DNA of 64,000 nucleotides from Paraflavitalea soli (GTDB lineage Bacteria > Bacteroidota > Bacteroidia > Chitinophagales > Chitinophagaceae), in NCBI RefSeq assembly GCF_003555545.1, contig NZ_CP032157.1, positions 5,460,546-5,524,545 of the forward strand, in the 5' to 3' direction. The notes under the pieces are model-generated. The model did no database searches and had not been told where the DNA came from. It saw only the letters and a program-made list of their open reading frames with translations. A program made the translations under genes and the position numbers. Shown one piece after another: positions 1 through 8,720 of the stretch; position 1 is the first letter of the stretch, and the number at the start of each line of letters is the position of its first letter.

Positions 1-257
1 ATGCCTGGAATGGTGACCTGTTTGATGGCCTGAAGAATTTCGAGCGTCCTCAACAGCTTTACCCCGATGATCCCAATGATCCTACTGTAACCGTAAGGAT
101 CAAAGCGGGTGGCATTGGTCCTTTTGCCGGAGGCTATGGTTTTGGTGTACGCAGTATGCTGCTGGGTTATTTCCTCCGCCTCGATACGGGCTGGGAAATG
201 AATGGTTTCTTCAAAGGCAAACCAGTATTGCATTTTGCCATGGGAGTGGACTTCTAA
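1..257 (+). CDS. C-terminal end of an outer-membrane protein (partial)
   Basis: An open frame enters from the left edge (codons begin at base 3) and stops with TAA at 255-257, giving about 84 residues. The tail is rich in Gly and aromatics, with alternating hydrophobic residues, and ends in HFAMGVDF. A final Phe after alternating residues is typical of a beta-barrel C-terminus. The pattern GFGVRSMLLGYFLRLD resembles the last strands of large TolB/PD40-type surface proteins of Bacteroidota, but that is from memory and the N-terminal domains are outside the window. Membrane location is reasonably supported; the family is not. Confidence 0.6.
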   Translation, partial: AWNGDLFDGLKNFERPQQLYPDDPNDPTVTVRIKAGGIGPFAGGYGFGVRSMLLGYFLRLDTGWEMNGFFKGKPVLHFAMGVDF

Positions 258-309
258 TCGCGGATTAGAGGATTAGAATTGATTTCGATGATTTAAAATA
301 CAGCACTAC

Positions 310-350
310 AAATGGCAAGAGGCTACCGGATTGGTAGCCTCTTGCCATTT
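310..350 (+). terminator. Strong hairpin terminator after the left-edge gene
   Basis: A perfect 18-bp stem (310-327 with 333-350) encloses a 5-base loop (GGATT), 53 bases after the stop codon. The stem ends in TTT and is followed by ATAAC, so the U-tract is weak, but stem strength and position fit transcription termination. Confidence 0.65.
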
Positions 351-391
351 ATAACATCTGCGAAATCAGCATAATCCATTAATCAGTGATT

Positions 392-419
392 AAAAAAGGC
401 GTCGTAAGAATACGACGCC
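392..419 (-). terminator. Intrinsic terminator of the minus-strand DUF1361 operon
   Basis: A 9-bp GGCGTCGTA/TACGACGCC stem with an AGAA/TTCT tetraloop (398-419) is followed, reading on the minus strand, by six T residues (complement of 392-397). This is a standard rho-independent terminator about 100 bases downstream of the DUF1361 stop codon. Confidence 0.85.
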
Positions 420-482
420 GTGTCCAACTTAAACCAACCGTCATATATGGAAGGGTATAACGGGCATATTTGCTTAGGGCGG

Positions 483-517
483 AAAGGTGGGTCGCCTTTC
501 AAAGGCGGCTCACCTTT
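483..517. repeat. Palindromic interspersed repeat, copy 1
   Basis: Near-perfect inverted repeat with core GGTGGGTCGC ... GCGGCTCACC. The two arm differences are both G-U compensable. It abuts the DUF1361 stop codon. The same core recurs at 35866-35896 and, reversed, at 19169-19196, always between genes. Confidence 0.7.
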
Positions 518-1203
518 TACCAGATCAGCTTACTGATCTTTTTGAGGGTGGTGTACACCAGGGTCATCAACACGGAAAAACAGATCACCATGGCCCAGGC
601 TTCGCGGTAATGCCAGGGATGCCATACCAGCTGGGCGATGTCTGATACCAGCCCGAAAGGATTGGTGATCACATCCCAACTGTTGAACCGCAGGTAGCGG
701 CCAATGTATACACCCAATGCATTGAGCACCATCACAGGATACAGGAAGGCCCAATCGGTTTTTCCCGGCAGGTACAAGGCTACGATCTTCTCCATTTGTC
801 GTATGGAAAGGATGCCCAGCATCAACCCGTTCCAGGCAAAAGAAATGATGAGGGCAAGGTCGTACCACAAGGGAGCACCTGCATGACCACCCAAATGAAA
901 CAGATCGGTAAGAATGTAAAAGGTATTGGGTACGATAAGCAGCCAAGCCAGGAACACCAGTGCAAACTTGCGTCCGTAGGCCGCCCAGGATGGTGTACGG
1001 GATAACCAGCTGGATATAAAATACGGTATATAAGCCAGGAACAAATTCCAGAGCAGGAAGAGATAACCCCGCTCACCGGTATAGAGTATCCTTACAAATA
1101 CCATGAGGGCGCCAAACAACATAGACAAGGACAGTATACGATCCACTTCACTGCGTAAGAAGATCTGGCGGTACTGCCACAGAGGCTTCATAATATTTTT
1201 CAT
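517..1203 (-). CDS. DUF1361 family membrane protein
   Basis: 228-residue multi-pass membrane protein with about six hydrophobic segments. The central pattern (LLWNLFLAYIPYF, then LIVPNTFYILTDLFHL and PLWYDL) is what I know of the DUF1361 family, whose function is not established. The ATG at 1201-1203 overlaps the TGA of the upstream diacylglycerol kinase gene by 4 bp, so the two are probably translationally coupled. A palindromic repeat and an intrinsic terminator follow. Family assignment rests on recalled motifs. Confidence 0.8.
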   Translation of the reverse strand: MKNIMKPLWQYRQIFLRSEVDRILSLSMLFGALMVFVRILYTGERGYLFLLWNLFLAYIPYFISSWLSRTPSWAAYGRKFALVFLAWLLIVPNTFYILTDLFHLGGHAGAPLWYDLALIISFAWNGLMLGILSIRQMEKIVALYLPGKTDWAFLYPVMVLNALGVYIGRYLRFNSWDVITNPFGLVSDIAQLVWHPWHYREAWAMVICFSVLMTLVYTTLKKISKLIW

Positions 1204-1574
1204 GCACTGATCAATTTAGGAATGAATACAATGCCGCCTATAATGGCGGCGGTAATAGCAGCAACCAATACGGCGCCGGCTGCCACGTCTTTGATAAGAC
1301 CAATCTCCGGCCGTTTTTCTGTTGAGATAAAATCCATGGTGCGTTCGATACAGGTATTGAACATTTCGGCCACCCACACAAAACCGACGGCAAACACCAG
1401 GGCCAGCAATTCTGTTTTGGTAAGTGGCACCACGCTGGCCAGGATGATGACCACTACGGTAGCCACGGCATGCACCCAGGCATTGTGGTCTCCCCGCAGG
1501 AAACGAACGATCCCCTGCCAGGCATATTGGAAACTTTTTAAGCGATCCCGAATGGAAAATGGTGCTGGTTTCAT
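1200..1574 (-). CDS. dgkA: Diacylglycerol/undecaprenol kinase family protein
   Basis: 124-residue small integral membrane kinase. The family phosphorylates diacylglycerol or undecaprenol using ATP at the inner membrane, feeding lipid recycling. Visible hallmarks are the amphipathic N-terminus (RLKSFQYAWQGI), the E-x-x-N-T-x-I-E motif (AEMFNTCIERTMDFI, residues 69-83) and the KDVAAGAVLVAA segment. Start chosen at the ATG at 1572-1574, since the upstream in-frame extension does not look like this family. The stop overlaps the DUF1361 ATG. Substrate (DAG or undecaprenol) cannot be told from sequence. Confidence 0.85.
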   Translation of the reverse strand: MKPAPFSIRDRLKSFQYAWQGIVRFLRGDHNAWVHAVATVVVIILASVVPLTKTELLALVFAVGFVWVAEMFNTCIERTMDFISTEKRPEIGLIKDVAAGAVLVAAITAAIIGGIVFIPKLISA

Positions 1575-1642
1575 ATAAATAAGTTGTTGCTGTTTGTTAT
1601 AGCAGATCAAGTTAAGCGATTTTGTCAGGGTGACAGCTACAC

Positions 1643-2068
1643 TCAATGACTTTGAACATCCGTACCGGTCTTCGCTTTCCCAAATGCTTTCCGGTTCCAG
1701 TACAAGGCCAGGATCAATGCAGCAATTGTTGTTCCAGTCAGCAATCCGAGTGGGGATTGGGACAAGCCAAAATGACCTGTGGTGATCAATCCTATAGTGG
1801 CATATAATAAAGCCACCAATATGGCGAGGACACCTGCCAGCCAGGCCATCCTGCCAATTGTTGAATAAGGTAGCGCCATGATCAGTTCTGTCAGCAACCA
1901 CAGGAGTAACCAAAACGGAAGCCCTACAATAAAACCCATAACCAGTATGATTACCGAACTCATAGCCAACCAGATATTTCCTGACAGCAGTTCAATAGCC
2001 CCAAACAAAAAAGCATTCAGACAAATAGTAATGGCCCATATCTTAAAGCTCGTAACTGAAGTAGTCAT
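1643..2068 (-). CDS. Hypothetical four-helix membrane protein
   Basis: 141 residues with four hydrophobic stretches (roughly 10-27, 30-55, 72-93 and 103-122) and a short basic tail. No family recognised. It starts 11 bp after the stop of the DUF4173 gene upstream and lies in the same orientation as the whole exosortase-side cluster, so it is probably part of that transcription unit. Confidence 0.65.
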   Translation of the reverse strand: MTTSVTSFKIWAITICLNAFLFGAIELLSGNIWLAMSSVIILVMGFIVGLPFWLLLWLLTELIMALPYSTIGRMAWLAGVLAILVALLYATIGLITTGHFGLSQSPLGLLTGTTIAALILALYWNRKAFGKAKTGTDVQSH

Positions 2069-2079
2069 AGCCCGGCTGT

Positions 2080-3684
2080 TTAATGATGGTTAAGGTTGTT
2101 GTTCCGGAAATACCTGGCAGTATAGGCATCTGCATAATTCCAGGAAAGCCAGCTAAGGTGTGATTGCTGTTGCAGGAACAGGTCTTTGCGGGCTAGCAAT
2201 TGTTCGGCAAAACAGGTATCGCAAATACGTGTTCTACTACCCGACCAGGAATCGCTGTTGAAACCGGAACTTCCCTCCTGCACTTTCAACTGCGCTTGCT
2301 TAAATGCATCCAGGTTGGCTTCCAGCAAGGGTAGGGTTTTATCGGATAAGGTGAGCAGGAACTCCGCATCGAGGGGTACACGGTCTTTTCGTTGCAGGTT
2401 GTAAGAGGCGATAAACTCATCCCAATGAATAGTAGATGCCACTACCAATAGGATCACACCGGCCCAGGCATTAACCCGGAACAGGAAATAAGAAGTTCTT
2501 TGCTTCCATATCTTAATGAATACGGTGGCAAGACCAATGAGTACCATCAGCAGGAAAAACAATACACCGATCCTTTTGTAGGCCAGGCCATAGCGGGCGA
2601 TGTAATAATAATCGCGCAGCAATACGGAGATCACCAGTACAGCGTTCTGTACGATCCAGGCATAAGAACCGTACCGCAGCCATTTATTGCGGCGGTAAAA
2701 GTTGAGGTTGCCCTTGAAAAAGAACAACAGCACCAACATAGCCAGCACAATGGATACGATCAACAATTCTGTACCATCATGCACCATCTTATACAGGAAC
2801 ACATCGCCCATATAATCAAAATCGAACCACAGGTAGCTGATATCAATGGAATTGATCACCAGGAGCAATAGATTCAACAACAACAAGCTGATAATACCGG
2901 TGGTATTTTCATTCTTCAAAGCCAGCATACCTTTTGAAAAACGCCCCATCACCGCTTCGATAAGCTGATAGAAAGGTCTTTGCGTACGTTCTCTCCAGGA
3001 TATGCGGGTACGTAGGAGGACATCTGTACGGCCGGTTTCTTTTGCAGAGAAATAATTGACCCGGCTGCGCATCAGCAGGCAACCGGTCACATAGATACCA
3101 AACACCAGGAATAAGAGACGCTGGGGAGAGAATACACCAAACAGCGCATTAAAGAACTGTGCTACATACAACTCCATGCGGGTTGCCATGACCTGGAAAA
3201 CACTATTGGCAGAAAGGTAGATAAGAAAGAATAACCCTACCAGAAGCAAAGGGAATATGGCAAACCGGATAAACCTGGCTATACCCTTACGTTTTTTACC
3301 AGTGCCCGATTTCCTGCGTTTAAACTGCTCCGCAAAAGAAGCAAAGCAGAAAACGATATTCAGCAATACAGAACCACCGGCATACCATACCGACCGGTGC
3401 ATGTATTCTGCAAATCCCACGATGAGCAATAGCGTGGTGGCAAACGCGATCTTACTGAGCAGGGTGTTGTGCACTACGATCATAGCCAGGCAGATGAGGT
3501 GACCGATCAACAGCCACCTCACCACAGCGCTTTGCCTGGCATTGGCGTATAAGTAGAAAATGGCTGCCAGTGTAAATGCATCGAACAATACAGTGTTGAT
3601 GCCCAGTTTTTCCTGCCAGAAGACGAGGCTGAATAGGATGCCTCCGGCAATTACTAAAAGTCCCTGAGAAATTTGTTTACGCAT
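2080..3684 (-). CDS. DUF4173/DUF4153-like polytopic membrane protein
   Basis: 534 residues from the ATG at 3682-3684, with many membrane segments. A soluble C-terminal part holds a C-x-x-C motif (RICDTCFAEQLL) and ends in aromatic/basic residues (WLSWNYADAYTARYF). The layout matches DUF4173 proteins, often found beside small winged-helix regulators in Bacteroidota. A TTG-initiated extension to 3753 exists but adds non-membrane sequence, so the ATG is preferred. It follows the frameshifted small ORF in the XrtN-side gene string. Function unknown. Confidence 0.7.
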   Translation of the reverse strand: MRKQISQGLLVIAGGILFSLVFWQEKLGINTVLFDAFTLAAIFYLYANARQSAVVRWLLIGHLICLAMIVVHNTLLSKIAFATTLLLIVGFAEYMHRSVWYAGGSVLLNIVFCFASFAEQFKRRKSGTGKKRKGIARFIRFAIFPLLLVGLFFLIYLSANSVFQVMATRMELYVAQFFNALFGVFSPQRLLFLVFGIYVTGCLLMRSRVNYFSAKETGRTDVLLRTRISWRERTQRPFYQLIEAVMGRFSKGMLALKNENTTGIISLLLLNLLLLVINSIDISYLWFDFDYMGDVFLYKMVHDGTELLIVSIVLAMLVLLFFFKGNLNFYRRNKWLRYGSYAWIVQNAVLVISVLLRDYYYIARYGLAYKRIGVLFFLLMVLIGLATVFIKIWKQRTSYFLFRVNAWAGVILLVVASTIHWDEFIASYNLQRKDRVPLDAEFLLTLSDKTLPLLEANLDAFKQAQLKVQEGSSGFNSDSWSGSRTRICDTCFAEQLLARKDLFLQQQSHLSWLSWNYADAYTARYFRNNNLNHH

Positions 3685-3762
3685 AACGGTTGGTTTATGT
3701 AGACATGAGTTGGCCTGTCCGCTGGTATGCACCAGCCGGCAGATTGGGATCAATTCAATGCT

Positions 3763-3941
3763 TTACGGATTTAACACACCTCCACCAAGGATAATGATTG
3801 CCAGGTTATGCCGGTCCTTCAGCAGGCTTCCCTGGCAATCGATCCGTTCTTTTGTGGAGGTGAAGCTGTTGTGCAACACAATCAGCAGCAGGGCAAGTAC
3901 AGGCCCGAAAACTATTAATAGGCTAGCAATGTTTTTTTCAT
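3763..3941 (-). pseudogene. Small membrane protein ORF with an apparent -1 base frameshift at an A7 run
   Basis: An ATG overlaps the upstream gene's TGA as ATGA (3938-3941), but reads only 8 codons before a stop. After the A7 run just past that ATG, another frame is open for about 57 residues: a transmembrane segment (IASLLIVFGPVLALLLIVL), then a short polar tail. With eight A residues instead of seven, the ATG would run straight into it (MKKNIASLL...). It is therefore either a pseudogene, a sequencing slip, or read through slippage on A7. Family not recognised. Confidence 0.5.
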
Positions 3942-4381
3942 AATGGTGTTTCTTCAAAGGGCTCGGTATAATTGGCCAGGCGAAGAAATGACCGGTATTG
4001 GGTAGATGCTGCCGTAACACCTGATACGATCGCGATCAGCAGAAAGTAAATATTCTCCTTATCAAACTCATTGATAAACTTCATGTATAAAAGCCAGGCG
4101 ATCACAGCACAAATAGCTGCCGCTGGAAGTACGATACGGAAGATGGTAATTCCTTTCAACTTCCTGGCTACACAACGATTGATCAATAAGAACATCAATA
4201 CCAGCGCGGGGAGAGATACCAGCACGCCATAGAATGTTCCATAAAATATAACATAACCCATCATACCGCTACTCATTGAGAAACTCAGGAAAAAAGTACC
4301 CAATAGGGTATTTAATTGCACCGCGATGAACCAAATGCGGAGGGCTATGAAGAATTGTTGATAACGGTTGTTGTTGCTCAT
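3938..4381 (-). CDS. Hypothetical membrane protein next to exosortase N
   Basis: 147 residues with about four hydrophobic helices (near 10-33, 40-66, 78-98 and 110-125) and a polar tail ending EPFEETPL. No family recognised. It begins 11 bp after the xrtN stop and its TGA overlaps the ATG of the next small ORF, so it is very probably co-transcribed with the XrtN system. Confidence 0.7.
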   Translation of the reverse strand: MSNNNRYQQFFIALRIWFIAVQLNTLLGTFFLSFSMSSGMMGYVIFYGTFYGVLVSLPALVLMFLLINRCVARKLKGITIFRIVLPAAAICAVIAWLLYMKFINEFDKENIYFLLIAIVSGVTAASTQYRSFLRLANYTEPFEETPL

Positions 4382-4392
4382 ATTGAATGTTG

Positions 4393-5751
4393 TTATAATA
4401 GTTTTCTAAAAGGTTGTTCTTGTTGTATGTGTTGTATGGCTGCTTCCAGCTTTTCGCGGCTGGCGGCTGTCACATTGATCAGTGCATACTTTGTATTGTT
4501 TTGTAAAGCGTCACGTCGCCAGGCAAACTGATCGATGGTGCGATTCGAACCATTGTCGTACCACCAGGCAGTATACAGTTGATCTTGTCCATTCTGCAAC
4601 AAGGCCATGTATACAAACTGGCCATTTACCTCGCTTTTCTCTACCTGTGTAAATGCATAGCCGCTACCCCGCCAGCAGATCATGGGATTGTGATCGGCGC
4701 TGTAAAACCCTGCAATGGGCTTGATGTATACCAGGGATTGATCATTCTCAAGCTTCACCACATCGTTGGCTATCCGCTGCACGCTATAACCCTCCACTGC
4801 GGGAATGGCAGCAGACTGGTCGGCTGTAACGTTATCACGCTGCACTACCGAACGGGCAGCCATCAGCATGGTTACTGCCAGTACGAGATGCACTATTACT
4901 TGTTTCACCGTATTGGTATTTGAAACTGGTGGCAGGTGTACGATAGTTGCCTTACCATGTCTTTGTATCAGCCAACGGGTAAACAGGGAGGCAGGCAATA
5001 CTACATATACCAGGAAACAAATAATACCCATCACTTCGTGCAAAGTGGTGCCGGGCAAAATATTCAGTTGCACCAGGCATACAATGCGAATGAGATTCGA
5101 TAATATATTGAATGCCATTACCAGGCCCAGCAGCAGGAATACCTGCCACCAGGCGCCAGTCCGTCCGTATTTCTTTTGATATACTGCTACCAGTAATACC
5201 TGTAGCAACAAAGCAGTCACCAGCATATTCAGCCCCATGCAGGCAGGGTCTACTGAAAATTCATGGCCATTGCAATGGATCATATTGCCCTTTACCTGTA
5301 CAGCACTGCCCATCAACTGCATGGCTTTGCCCGCCATGGTGGTAAGTTGCAGGCGGATCGGAAAGCTGAATATATCGGCCATGTACTGGAAGATGGGGCT
5401 CATCATACCAACCACGATCAGTGGCAGCAGGTTTGTTTTACCCACGAAGCTTTCTATTACAAACAATACCGAACAGGCAATGGCGCCATAGCAGATCGTT
5501 TTCACGGGCAGCGCCAGGCAGCACAATGCCAGCAGGATGGCCGCCACCGCATAGCGGATAGATCCTTTATCAACCGTTCGGATCACCGTAACCACTGGTA
5601 AGGCTACCAGTCCCAGCAGCACGTTCACCGATTGCCATATGATATGGTTGCGCAGTGCGTAGTACAGGATGCCTGCGTAGAAGAGCAAGGCAAGGATGGC
5701 CCAGCGGTTGAGCTTCCATTGTTTTACTGGTATCTGCAGGGAGCTTATCAT
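4393..5751 (-). CDS. xrtN: Exosortase N (XrtN)
   Basis: 452-residue polytopic protein of the exosortase/archaeosortase superfamily, membrane transpeptidase-like enzymes that process C-terminal sorting signals. The expected triad is visible: Cys171 (DPACMGLN), Arg222 (NLIRIVC) after a helix with a conserved Asn, and His238 (LHEVMGI). After about eight helices a soluble extracytoplasmic C-terminal domain (residues ~300-452) follows, as in fused exosortases. The ATG overlaps the stop of the upstream VIT gene (ATGA), which carries a PEP-like C-terminal signal. The XrtN label is by recall of family and neighbourhood. Confidence 0.85.
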   Translation of the reverse strand: MISSLQIPVKQWKLNRWAILALLFYAGILYYALRNHIIWQSVNVLLGLVALPVVTVIRTVDKGSIRYAVAAILLALCCLALPVKTICYGAIACSVLFVIESFVGKTNLLPLIVVGMMSPIFQYMADIFSFPIRLQLTTMAGKAMQLMGSAVQVKGNMIHCNGHEFSVDPACMGLNMLVTALLLQVLLVAVYQKKYGRTGAWWQVFLLLGLVMAFNILSNLIRIVCLVQLNILPGTTLHEVMGIICFLVYVVLPASLFTRWLIQRHGKATIVHLPPVSNTNTVKQVIVHLVLAVTMLMAARSVVQRDNVTADQSAAIPAVEGYSVQRIANDVVKLENDQSLVYIKPIAGFYSADHNPMICWRGSGYAFTQVEKSEVNGQFVYMALLQNGQDQLYTAWWYDNGSNRTIDQFAWRRDALQNNTKYALINVTAASREKLEAAIQHIQQEQPFRKLL

Positions 5752-8267
5752 ATCCTGTTTTTATTAAGTACGGGCTTGAATTTAATGGTAAGGATCACCA
5801 GCACGGCAATAATGATGAGCGCCCAATCGTGTGGCTCAGGTACAGCGCCCTTCGATTGCAGGGAAGCATTCTTCAGGCTGTTCTTGCTGTCGTTGATATT
5901 AAAACGGTCATAATCTTTTTGTGTTTCCAGCACCACCAGGCTCGATACGGGCGATACTACATAGGCTTTTACAGCTTCCTGCACCAGGGTATCTTCCACA
6001 GGCTGGTTGGTGAGCAATCCACTGCCCGCCTTTTGCATAATATGGTTATAAGCAAAGAGCCGCATCAGGTGATCGGGAGCAGCAGCGGGGTTCGCTCCTG
6101 CCTGTTGCCGCAGCAGTAACCCTGCATCATCAATCACTACCTGCTGATCGTTTTCAATGGCCTGGACAAATACCTTTTTCTCCAGTAATTCTTTAAGCTG
6201 CGCCAGCTCTCCCTGCTCATATTGAAACACCCGGTATTCCTTCAGTGATTTGAGGTAAGGGGATAAATGCTCACCGATATTGAAAAGCCGTATGCTACCG
6301 TTACTGGCCAAATAGGTTTTCAACTGCTGCAGGTAGCGGCTATCGGCCAGATCACTTATATTGGGAGAAGCCACGGGGTTCTTCGTGATCAGCAAGGCGG
6401 TGGTGGGGTCCTTTATTTCAAACAGGGGAAACAGGCTGAACTGGGTTTCCTGCAATTGGCCAAACAAGCGCGCCCTGTTTTCCGGGGTTAGTTGCACAAG
6501 GCCATTGTCGTATACATAGACTGCTTTATTTTTTACCAGATCATAGACCATTTCAAATTCAGGTCTTGACCAGGACCTATTGATATCGAGATATACTGTG
6601 CCGGCATCAAAAGCCACCCTTTGTGGATGGTAAGGGTGAACAGTATAGGTTTGTCCATCGAAACTAAAAGCATCGGTTGAGAGGGGCGATTCGCTCAGTT
6701 GTATCTTCCAATCGGGTTCATATTTACCGGCACGCTTCCAGGTGTGTTGTCCATTGTCACTGAAAACAGCAGGCGCCACCAGTTCGCGCGGTGATTGCTG
6801 GAAATTCAAAGTAGCTTCTTCCTGCGCGTTGTGTGAAGCGGGCCCATCGAACCAGATGTTTTCATATACCAGCTTGGTATCCCTCCTGATGAGGGGTGCT
6901 GTGATGCCCAGTTTGAAACGGCGGCTTTGTCCGGCAATGACGGGGAATACCCGCACAGAAACAGTATTGCCTTCCTGCCAATGCACCACCGAAGGATCGC
7001 GCCTTTCCTTGCCTACGATGGTTTTATAGGCGGAGTCGGCTTTGGCTTTGGAAGTAAGGATCCCTTTTTCTTCCTTTCCTTCTATCCAGAGGGAAAGGGC
7101 AGTGATCACGGCGCCTTCGGGTAAATGGAAAGTATAGATAGCTTCCTGCTGGTTACCTCTCCAACGCTCCTGCAACCCGGCATTGGTAACAGTGATGTTC
7201 TTTTCGGTATAAGCAAGGCCAAACTGGGGCCATACCCGCACATCTGTTGTAATATGTTCAGTATACAGGTCTTCCCCACTCCATAAACGTTCCTGTGCCT
7301 GGTGGCGCGAATCGTAAATGGACTCGAGTATTTTGATGCGGTCATCGTTGGGCAGGTTGGGTTTACCGGCAAAGAAGACAGCAGTCATGACCAGCGGATC
7401 ATGTTTTTTGGGTTCATCGAAATTCCGGAAAGAGGAACCCCAGAAAATACGATCCCAATTGCTGGTAATATCAGGGGTGCTGTATACCAGATCAGTTTTT
7501 AATATTCTTTCGGACAACCATCCTTGTGAAGATTTTTGAGCTGCCGCTATCCATGGGGGCAAGCCATTGCTTTCGGCCACGCCGGCTTTGCGATAGGTAA
7601 GGTTGACCTCTCGTGTGACCTGGCTCCATTGTACCATAAAAACAATCGTGAAAATAACGATCGCTGCTGCACCACCGGCATAGCTGTACCAAAGTTTTTT
7701 GTCATGGCGGGCAAGTCTTCTGATCAGTTTGATGGTAAACAACAGGAATAGCAGGGGTACGAAGCTGTGGCCGGATATGCCCAGTATCCACACGATCACA
7801 GTACTCAGCACATACATGGGAGCGAGGTATAAAGAGAAGTACAGGAAAACAATGGAGGCCACCCCTAATAATGCGGTCATGGTATATTGCAACCACCGCG
7901 AAAAAGCGTCAAAGAATTGAAATAATATATAATTCACGCAAAGGACCACCAATACGACCGACAACCAGGTAACAGAGTCATCAAAGATGTTCATATCACG
8001 GTTGAGAGCAAAAGCACTGATCAGGAATAAGATCAACAGGAGAAATATAGGGATCAATCCTTCACGTCCTGCCTTGAATCTCCCGCAGGCTTTTATAGCA
8101 ATGAAGTAGCCAATCGTACAAGCAAAGTTGACAACGAAGATGCCCATGCTGCGGTCTGGGGGCAAGGTGATAAAAAGGGGAATGCAAAAAACAACCAGCG
8201 AGGCCATGATCACGATCAGGCCACCCATATACAGTTGATCTTTTAATTTGGTAGTAATACGTTTCAT
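5748..8267 (-). CDS. XrtN-system VIT domain protein with PEP-like C-terminal sorting signal
   Basis: 839 residues. The N-terminal ~230 residues contain about seven membrane helices. A VIT (vault inter-alpha-trypsin) domain follows near residues 340-460 (GLAYTEKNITVTN..., RWRGNQQEAIYTFHLPEGAVIT, SVRVFPVIAGQSRRFKLGI), then a long extracytoplasmic region. The C-terminus has PEP at 810-812, a hydrophobic helix (WALIIIAVLVIL) and a basic tail, the tripartite architecture of exosortase substrates. It overlaps xrtN by 4 bp and is the obvious dedicated substrate. A 17-bp palindrome lies 18-34 bases upstream of the ATG. Confidence 0.85.
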   Translation of the reverse strand: MKRITTKLKDQLYMGGLIVIMASLVVFCIPLFITLPPDRSMGIFVVNFACTIGYFIAIKACGRFKAGREGLIPIFLLLILFLISAFALNRDMNIFDDSVTWLSVVLVVLCVNYILFQFFDAFSRWLQYTMTALLGVASIVFLYFSLYLAPMYVLSTVIVWILGISGHSFVPLLFLLFTIKLIRRLARHDKKLWYSYAGGAAAIVIFTIVFMVQWSQVTREVNLTYRKAGVAESNGLPPWIAAAQKSSQGWLSERILKTDLVYSTPDITSNWDRIFWGSSFRNFDEPKKHDPLVMTAVFFAGKPNLPNDDRIKILESIYDSRHQAQERLWSGEDLYTEHITTDVRVWPQFGLAYTEKNITVTNAGLQERWRGNQQEAIYTFHLPEGAVITALSLWIEGKEEKGILTSKAKADSAYKTIVGKERRDPSVVHWQEGNTVSVRVFPVIAGQSRRFKLGITAPLIRRDTKLVYENIWFDGPASHNAQEEATLNFQQSPRELVAPAVFSDNGQHTWKRAGKYEPDWKIQLSESPLSTDAFSFDGQTYTVHPYHPQRVAFDAGTVYLDINRSWSRPEFEMVYDLVKNKAVYVYDNGLVQLTPENRARLFGQLQETQFSLFPLFEIKDPTTALLITKNPVASPNISDLADSRYLQQLKTYLASNGSIRLFNIGEHLSPYLKSLKEYRVFQYEQGELAQLKELLEKKVFVQAIENDQQVVIDDAGLLLRQQAGANPAAAPDHLMRLFAYNHIMQKAGSGLLTNQPVEDTLVQEAVKAYVVSPVSSLVVLETQKDYDRFNINDSKNSLKNASLQSKGAVPEPHDWALIIIAVLVILTIKFKPVLNKNRI

Positions 8268-8284
8268 ATATGGTGTTATAAAGT

Positions 8285-8301
8285 GCTTTGTAATACAAAG
8301 T
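8285..8301. promoter_or_regulatory. Palindromic operator upstream of the XrtN VIT gene
   Basis: GCTTTGTAATACAAAGT is a palindrome apart from its first base (arms CTTTGTA/TACAAAG around a central A). It sits between the winged-helix regulator gene and the VIT gene ATG. The same element recurs at 9376-9392. Position and symmetry suggest the binding site of the dimeric regulator at 8324-8623. Confidence 0.7.
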
Positions 8302-8323
8302 GTAAGTAGAAAAAAAATAGCGC

Positions 8324-8623
8324 TTACCGCACGCCTTTGATCATATTCTCCAGTGCCTCAATGTGTTCCCTGAAGGCTTTTTCACCTGCCTTTGTAATTG
8401 AATAGGTTGTATTGGTTTTTCTTCCTATAAAACCTTTATGTACTTTGATGAACCCGTTCTCTTCGAGGTTTACCAGGTGTGATGCCAGGTTGCCATCTGT
8501 CACTTCCATCATTTGCTTCAGGTCATTAAAACTCACCTCCTCATTCACCATCAGGATGCTCATGACCCCCAGGCGTATGCGGCTGTCGAATATTTTATTA
8601 AGATTTCCAATCGGGTTCTTCAT
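8324..8623 (-). CDS. Winged-helix transcriptional regulator (PF13601-like)
   Basis: 99-residue single-domain wHTH protein. Residues ~15-80 hold the DNA-binding fold (RLGVMSILMVNEEVSFNDLKQMMEVTDGNLASHLVNLEENGFIKVHKG split into helix-turn-helix and wing), with a short C-terminal helix probably for dimerisation. Such proteins in Bacteroidota usually sit beside membrane-protein genes and recognise palindromes. Matching palindromes lie just downstream (8285-8301) and upstream of the preceding gene (9376-9392), supporting local control. Ligand or signal unknown. Confidence 0.85.
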   Translation of the reverse strand: MKNPIGNLNKIFDSRIRLGVMSILMVNEEVSFNDLKQMMEVTDGNLASHLVNLEENGFIKVHKGFIGRKTNTTYSITKAGEKAFREHIEALENMIKGVR

Positions 8624-8635
8624 ACTTCACTTTTA

Positions 8636-8667
8636 AGCTGCGAGCTACGAGCGGTGAGCTGCGAGCC
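8636..8667. repeat. Degenerate 7-bp tandem tract, unit AGCNNNG
   Basis: Four full heptads beginning AGC plus a partial fifth lie in exact 7-bp register, between the regulator start codon and the upstream membrane-protein gene. Same family as the tracts at 49582-49651 and 57960-57984. Confidence 0.8.
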
Positions 8668-8720
8668 GGTTGCTTCGTTATTGATACTCACAACTGATTG
8701 CCGATAACTATCGGGATCAC

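Noticed and set aside
2080-3753. Longer DUF4173 protein starting at TTG 3753
   Set aside because: Extension is non-hydrophobic and an ATG at 3684 fits the membrane-protein start better.
4540-4560. tRNA T-loop-like GGTTCGAATC on the minus strand
   Set aside because: It lies inside the xrtN frame with no acceptor or anticodon stem around it.
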